From Elymus sibiricus (lineage: Eukaryota; Streptophyta; Magnoliopsida; Poales; Poaceae), in the NCBI GenBank assembly GCA_039707655.1, contig CM077676.1, positions 241,446,866 to 241,510,865 on the forward strand: 64,000 nucleotides of DNA, given 5' to 3'. The first letter of the stretch is position 1. Each line of letters starts with the position of its first letter. Below the pieces are notes generated by a model. It was given only the letters and a program-made list of their open reading frames with translations, was not told the origin of the DNA and ran no database searches. The position numbers were made by a program, and so were the translations under genes. Shown piece after piece: positions 57,819 through 64,000 of the stretch.

Positions 57819-60800
57819 CTGACTGCATGTAGGATTACCAAGCCGAACTGGTCGAAGTCGAGTCTAGAAATGCTTTAGTTATATAAGGGAATTGATTGTG
57901 GAAGGGAACGTAAGATTCTTTTTACTCCTTTCCTTGTGTCATTCTAATTCTGAGTCACCCTCTTCTTTTCAACAGGGTTAAGAAACTAGGCTTTCTCATC
58001 TATCTATCAGGATGACGAGTTACTATTCTACAGACTTATAGGAAAGTTGTTGTCTTCTCGGATCGGTGTTTCCATACGAATTCAGTTGTTATGTTGTCAG
58101 TTGTCTTGCAGGTTGCCTCATTTTCATGGCCGTACAGCCGTTATGCTATCTGAGTTGTCCCAGGTTTCTAAACAATCTGATGCATTTGCAACTTCTTTTC
58201 TCCCCGTTCCCAATGTCTTTTGGGCCAGATTAACCACACTAATCGGTGTGTTGAGGTACTCCATTGCCTCGACATATATGCAAAAGTTATCAGGAAACTA
58301 GGATACCTTAGGGAACCACCCAGAGATTCAGCCTTTGTGTTGTGTCCCAGTGTGATAATTCTGGTCATCATTTTCGAAAGCATCTCGTGATGTTAATTAG
58401 TTAGTAGGTATTCTATCTCTGGGTTCTTGAACCCATGATTCATCCTTCTCATTCTGTTGGTAGTGATTGTTGCTCCTTTAGGATGATTAGTAACTTTGTG
58501 CTAGCCTTCGAAGTTCGTGGTATATCATTCTTCCAATACCATGAACCATCCTCGGCAGAAGTTCTTTTGAACCAAAAGATCACAACAAGAGTGCTCTTGA
58601 TGAGTTCTCTGTTCTACATTGTGACACTGCCAATCCTACCTTGTTGCATGGGTTATCCGGAAGAAATATGCCGAGCTTTGTTCGACATGCTAATCTATGC
58701 ATCCACAACTCAGAAAATCATATGTTCCTTTGAGTTGTCCCTCTTCAGTTGTATTCCGACCTTCGTCTATCAATTGATAGTCAAGAGTATGTCATGCATT
58801 CGTGTTCATCGATGCCTAATACTTTTGCGGTCCGTCAAGACATTCTATTTCGGAATGACTAGGAGAAACACACTCCCGTACCTTATCGATATCCAGGATT
58901 GGGTCAAAGCAGTTGTATTCCGCAGATCAAAATGTCAATCCAGCTTTTGTTCTGTTCTACCTTGGAGTATTACCCTCTTTATGTCAGGAATGTCGTGAGA
59001 ATTGCACAACCTCTTATGAATTCTTGATACAGTGATACTTCTCACCATCATCATTCATTTCTTGGTCTCTGTGTTCTTGTAACCGGAATACCGACAAGTG
59101 AACCATGATGTGTGAAATCAATACTCCTAGCAACCTTGTTGCTTGGTAGTTAATGGACGATAATTTCATTCCAGCGTGTTGGTTATTGAACCATCATTCT
59201 AAGATTGATCATGCTACCTAGTCCATTTTCTTGGTGCACTTTTTGATCAATGAGTTACGATTGTGTCAATCCCTCGCTCTTTTGATCATTCTGTTTTGCC
59301 CTGAAAAGCAAGATTGTTCTCGAGCTTAGTAACATATCGGTGGTTCGTGATTTTTCGAATATTTTCTAGGAAGTATTACCAGGTTGTCCACTGACCGTTA
59401 TGTTGAGTTCGTGATCAAGTTGGTTTTCTTCTAAACCACTCCTTCTCCAAGAATATGTGTTAGATACCCTGAGCTAGTTGGTTAAGCTAAACAACAACTT
59501 GGAGAGTTGGAAGATAAAAGCTTGCCTGGCTTAGTTCATTTTAAGGGGATATCTTGTATGTGTGTTGAAGAAAGATGGTATTTTCATCGATTGATCCTCG
59601 TGATCAGTTGATGGACCTATCGTCTTATCCAATCTTGATTTGAGTATGGGCTATCGTCAAATCAAATCAGAACCAACGATGTTCGTAATGTTGTCTTACT
59701 CGTGGTTGTTCCTCGAGTATGTACCATTATATTCTTTTGGGTCTGACCAATGCTATCACCGTGTTCACTTAACTATGGAATTCCATCTATATGGAAACCT
59801 AGATGAATTGTTGTTGAGCCCATCGGCAACATTTTTATCTTCTCCATGATTTTGTTGAATACCAAGCTAGTGTTGGAAACTTTCGTAAACATTATCTTTG
59901 TGCTAGCCATGAGGTATATGTTTGATGTAAGAAGTGACTTCCTCTAATTCATGTGCATTTGGTGCAAGTTGCCACCGTGAATTCGAGAAAGCTTGTTTTG
60001 CTTTCTTTAGAATCATCCCAAGTCAGTCATGCATGTGTGAATGTATTCTATGGTTTGGTAGATTAATTACCTCCATTCCATATGTATTCCCTAGCACACC
60101 AAGCCACTGATTGATTTGTTCAAGGAGAAGAAGTTCCTTCTTAAGAGCTAACCCGGGCTTATACAAGGACTTCGTTATCCTCGATGATGGTTCCCAACCA
60201 GAACTCAGCAGTATTTTGCTGTAAGACCTCTATGTGGTCACATTTGTCTTGGGCAGTGTGTTCACATGTGTCTTGCAATCCATCTCATGTTTTGGAGCTT
60301 GCTACCATAGTTCATTTCCCAAGAATCTCGCAAGGTCATCTCGTCGATTTGTATTGCAAACTTTCTTTTTCAGACATGTGGAGTTTGGAATATCCTGACA
60401 CCAACCAGATCTGAATCTCAGGCAGGTATGATGGTTGGAACTTCTCCCAAGAACTATGATATAGGTTCCGGTAAAGTGGACGCCCCTAGCCGGAAGAGCT
60501 ATTATTATAGTATCTTGATTAAGCCATTTCGTCACTCCCCCATGAAGATTTCCTATGACTTATTCTAGAAGTTATTCCTTATGGATTCTTTGTGCTCCCG
60601 AAGTCCGATCTTTACTTGATGTTCTAGATACCAAATAGTACCTGTAATTGGGTACGCTAGTACATCAAGGAGAACATTAGAAGCGGAGTGCTAAATGTCT
60701 CTCGGTCGATCATCCAGATTTCGATCTCTTGGCTTAGTCAAGGTGAAATCTGAGAAAGTGTTGTCTTCCTTTGCGTCTGCATCCTCCATCACTAGTCATC

Positions 60801-61530
60801 ATGGTAGTATGAAGTATTACCAGGATCTTGGCATAGATGTTGGTAAAACCCTGATGAATATGGAAATGCTCAAGTTCTTGAAAGCACGCTCAGACACTGG
60901 GTTATATCCTCGGTATCAACTGGAATGTGCCTTCAGTTTGCCGGATGTTCTATAACCTCAGCTTCCATTCCAAACTGAGTATGCCATTTCTTTCAAACTC
61001 CTTCAAATGATCATTGTGAATTGCCTTGGGCTGGTATAGAGAGTTTCAATGATCTATGTATCAAAAGTAATTCTTTTTGCCACTTAAGGGAATATCTCTA
61101 CGAGCCACCTCGTCTAAGGTGCCCGTTATGGATAAGGGCAATTAACTCCTCGCTACTCTGAAACCCATGCACCATCTTACTTAAGCGTGGAATGTTGCCT
61201 ACCAAACTGAACCTTCGTCATCTGCTCTCTTCCATCGTTCCTGATGTGTGCTTTGTGTCTCAGCTCAAGAGATGTTTCAACATCTCATTCCGTGAGTTGA
61301 TTGTGAGTTGCTCAATCTTCGAGAAGATCGATTCTTTAGAGTTTCCTTGCTTTCGTCATCGTGTTGGGTGAAGTTCTCGAAGGCAAAGACGTCAAGATCA
61401 AAACGATGCAATAGAACAACATCCTCGGGAATTGCAAATTGGATCATGAAGACTATGTCAGTCCTGTGTCCCCTTCCTCTTACCCTACGCCTGAATCTCG
61501 GGACGAGATTCTTGTTTAGTGGGGGTGAGA
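57819..61530 (+). pseudogene. Rotted interior of element M: traces of pol with chromodomain end
   Basis: No long frame survives. Around 59370-59790, read across several frames, traces of a chromovirus RT appear: EVLPGCPL, an Ala-Lys-Gln-Gln-Leu stretch, then MGYRQIKSE, and a stretch around 59735 equivalent to the SFGLTNA motif. Around 61258-61515 the end of pol is visible (VSQLKRCFN, VLGEVLEGKDVKI, PESRDEILV), the place where chromoviruses carry a chromodomain. Gag and most of protease are not recognisable between 57819 and 59370. A tract GTTTAGTGGGGGTGAGA precedes the 3' LTR. The interior is much shorter than a full chromovirus interior. Confidence 0.65.
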
Positions 61531-64000
61531 TGTCACAGCCCTAGAATAATGGTTGTAATTAGTTGCATCAGAGCATCAATGCATCATCTCAAACTCAAAT
61601 TAATTTGAAATGGGGATGATTAAACCCTAGCACCAAATGAATTTCAAATAGGTTCAACCTAAAATATTTTTTTCAATGAGGCCAAAATGCTCTTCAGAAA
61701 AGTTCATCATTTTTGAAATGGGTGAAAACCTCTGCCAAAAATGGTGCACATTTTCTAGGTCATCTCTGGATCTTTGAATTAATTCATATTGTATTTGAAT
61801 TGGGGCATTTAATTGCTATAAATGTTTTAAATGGTCCAATAATTCTGAAAATTACTGAGGGCCTCTGATATAATTTATTTAGTGCCCATAATTATTTTCA
61901 GGATTTTATAAAATGATTTGGTTTATATCCCAAATCAAACAGATAGAAGAAAATAGAAAAAAAGAAAGAAAAGGAGAGAGAGTGTGTGTTACCTGTCGCT
62001 TACCTGGCCTGGCCCAGCCCACCAGAGCCCAGCACGCCTGGAGCTTCTTCAACCTTCTGCCAGAAGGACAAGCAGCTCGCTGTCGGGCGCGCAGCCGAAC
62101 GCGGCCACCTCCTGCTTGCCTCCCCGTGCCCATCCTCGCGCCCAGGAACTTCTCTCGGCCTCCTCTATCTTCTCCCCCACCCCCTGATCTCGCTCTCACC
62201 CCCTAGCTCTCGCACCCGAGCTCATCCAAGAGCCACAGCTCGCCGCCGTTCGTCAACCGCATGGCCACCGTCGTCTACTCGCCGCCTAAACGCGTCTGGG
62301 AGCCCCGCCATCGACCAGCACGTCACCACGCCGCAGATCGCGTCCCCGGACTCCCTGCAGAGACGCCATCGAGCTCGGCATCACCCCTCTGCTCGTCGGA
62401 CGCTGTCGCTCGATTCGTCGACCTCCGAGCGCCCCCGAGCCCGCTAACCCTCTCTGCCGCATCCCCGTGAGCCCCTACACCTCCTCCCTCGCTCGCCCCC
62501 TCTGTTCCCGTCCTCTAGCTTGCCTCCCCGCCGTGGCCGAAGCTTGCCGCCGCCATGGCTGTCGCAAGTGAGTTGCGCGAGCTCTTCGGCACCCGTACGT
62601 GCAACGAGTGCGCTCCAGAGCGTCCTTGGAGCCAACCGCAGCCCCTAGCTAGCTTCCTTGTGCTCCGGAACCCCGCACCCGCTCGAGCCCGTGCTCCGGC
62701 CGCCGCTGTCGTCGTTGCCGTTGCCGCTGTAGTCCGCCCCAGCTCCAGCCACCACTACCAGCGGACGCGCCTCGCTGCAGGCGTTCCAACACGCCCAGCC
62801 GCGCGACCTCTCGTCGCTGGAGTTGGCCAGACGGGTAACGCCGCCGTGCTCCGGTTATCGCCGGCGCTAACCTGCTAACGTGGCGCCGGTTTTTTTTTCC
62901 CTTCAAAAAAAAACTCTAGGTTAATTTCAGTTTAGATTTAATTAAACCCACGGGACCCACACGTCAGTTTGACCGTGCTGACATCACCGTTGACTGGCCC
63001 CACCTGTCAGCTTTGACTTGGTCACGTCAGCGTTGACCCGGACCCACTGGTCAGCCTCTGTAGTTGACTGGATTGACCCTACTGACGTCATGTTGATGCA
63101 GTGCCGACGCAATAAAAAGTTTTTGGAATTTCGAATAAATCTTAAATGATTTATTTATTTCAGAAAATAGCTAAAACTTCAGAAAATCATAGAAAATCAA
63201 CCGTAACTCCAAATGAAGTAATTTATATATGAAAAATTATCAGAAAAATCCAAAGAATCTGTTTATGGCATTTTCATGCATGTTTGAACAACTTAAAGTT
63301 GCTGTATAAGACAACTTGAATAAATGACATCTGAAATGCCTTATCTGGAGTTTGAATTTGAATCTTGTGTTCAAGTCAACTTCATTTAAATTGTCACTAG
63401 TTGCATCAGCCCAAATCACTGCATGTTGCCATGTCATGATCATGCATCATATTGTTGCATCCCCATGAATTGAATGTTATTACTTGTTGCTGGTGTTGTT
63501 CCCTCTCGGTAGACGTTGTTCTGACGATGAGATCGATGACACCGATGAAGAGCTATACTATCTTCAGAAGTGCCAGGCAAGCAAACCCCCATTGAGCATT
63601 TCGATACAATCCCACTCTCTCGCTCTTGCTCTCTTTTACTGCATTAGGACAACAACGATTCAACTGTTACTTGTTGCGGTAGTTGAACCCATTCCTCTGC
63701 ATGACCTGTCTTTGCCACAGTAAATAGTTGAAACCCACTAGCATGAGTAGGAGTTGTTTGAGCCATGATGTGCCTACTCATTCATGCTTGCTTGTTATGC
63801 CTGCTATACATAGAGTTGTGTCAGGTCTGATTCATCTGGGATGGATTGGAATGATGATAAACATGTCCTACTGTGTGAGAGCTAAGCGTGTGAACACGAT
63901 TTGGTAAAGGTAGCGATGAGAGGCCATGTAGGAGTACATGGTGGGTTGTCTCATTGAGACCGTCCTCAGGAACTGAGTTCCGTGTTTGTGATCCAAGAAC
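61531..64000 (+). repeat. 3' LTR of element M (partial, cut by window end)
   Basis: It starts TGTCACAGCCCTAG and at 64000 aligns with about 56222 of the 5' LTR, so some 1.6 kb lie outside. Unlike the 5' LTR it keeps a GC-rich segment at 62270-63076 with ATG-started frames (for example 62555-62878), which are LTR sequence rather than genes. Confidence 0.88.
62965..63085 (+). promoter_or_regulatory. Cluster of W-box-like TTGAC motifs in the 3' LTR of element M
   Basis: TTGAC occurs about five to six times within about 120 bp, for example TTTGACCGTG, GTTGACTGGC, TTTGACTTGG and GTTGACCCGG. TTGAC(C/T) is the core of the W-box bound by WRKY factors. The cluster falls inside the segment deleted from the 5' LTR. 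A regulatory role is inferred from motif density only. Confidence 0.4.

Larger units (their letters stand above)
54555..64000 (+). mobile_element. Element M: chromovirus-like (Tekay/Del type) Gypsy element, runs off the window
   Basis: The 5' LTR (54555-57802), a PBS, a short 3.7 kb interior (57803-61530) and the first 2470 bp of the 3' LTR (from 61531) are on plus. The interior is heavily mutated but keeps recognisable RT and integrase-end/chromodomain traces. The huge LTRs and TGTCAC(G/A)GCCCTAG start fit Tekay-type Triticeae elements; the lineage call is from memory. The right target duplication is beyond the window. Confidence 0.82.

Noticed and set aside
58435..58998. 187-codon frame in the interior of element M
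   Set aside because: I could match it to no pol or gag motif, and it ends within mutated interior sequence; it is probably chance in decayed DNA.
62555..62878. Small Ala/Pro/Arg-rich gene starting MAVASELRELFG
   Set aside because: It lies entirely within the 3' LTR of element M, in GC-rich LTR sequence, with no recognised domain.

Overview
The window is repeat-dominated grass DNA, almost certainly from a Triticeae genome (wheat, Aegilops, barley or a relative). The signs are nested Gypsy and Copia LTR retrotransposons, Athila-type LTRs opening TGATACGTCTCC, CACTA transposons with ends of the CACTACAAAAAAACACTTCC type, and a very low density of ordinary genes. There is no bacterial, plasmid or organellar signature. 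I see no tRNA or rRNA gene and no CRISPR array.

Layout, left to right. (A) 1-3695: 5' half of a minus-strand Gypsy element (gag, protease, 5' LTR). (B) 3696-6248 and 19895-21574: 3' part of a plus-strand Copia-like element with a decayed ORF of unknown function and a 3' LTR. It is split by (C) 6249-19894, a structurally complete 13.6 kb Tat-lineage Gypsy element flanked by a perfect TGTTT duplication. C has gag-pol on minus, a seven-exon spliced gene on plus, and an array of hairpin-forming tandem repeats between them. (D) 21579-23056: Gypsy 5' LTR and gag start, cut by (E) 23057-26713, an Athila-type LTR and broken gag. (F) 26714-31274: right half of a CACTA transposon. (G) 31275-32890: Copia 3' tail and LTR. 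(H) 32891-34563: minus-strand Athila-like 3' LTR. (I) 34564-37015: minus-strand Gypsy 3' LTR with a second antisense ORF, cut by (J) 37016-44731, a Copia element with a broken gag-pol. (K) 44732-45381: Gypsy tail fragment. (L) 45382 to about 50600: left end and repeat-rich body of a second CACTA element.

A small gene island follows on minus: a NAC-domain (SOG1-like) pseudogene fragment at 50827-51470, and an apparently intact two-exon F-box/DUF295 gene at 52509-54323. The F-box gene is the only convincing intact host gene. (M) 54555 to the window end: a chromovirus-like Gypsy element with a 3.2 kb 5' LTR, a short rotted interior and a partial 3' LTR. Its insertion starts 231 bp upstream of the F-box start codon.

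The least routine features are these: the spliced antisense gene of element C and its relative in element I; the hairpin repeat arrays in C; short-palindrome clusters in three unrelated LTR families; and the TGGGCC-rich end of CACTA element F. Family names are from memory and are hedged; coordinates, splice sites, stops, duplications and motifs were read directly from the sequence.
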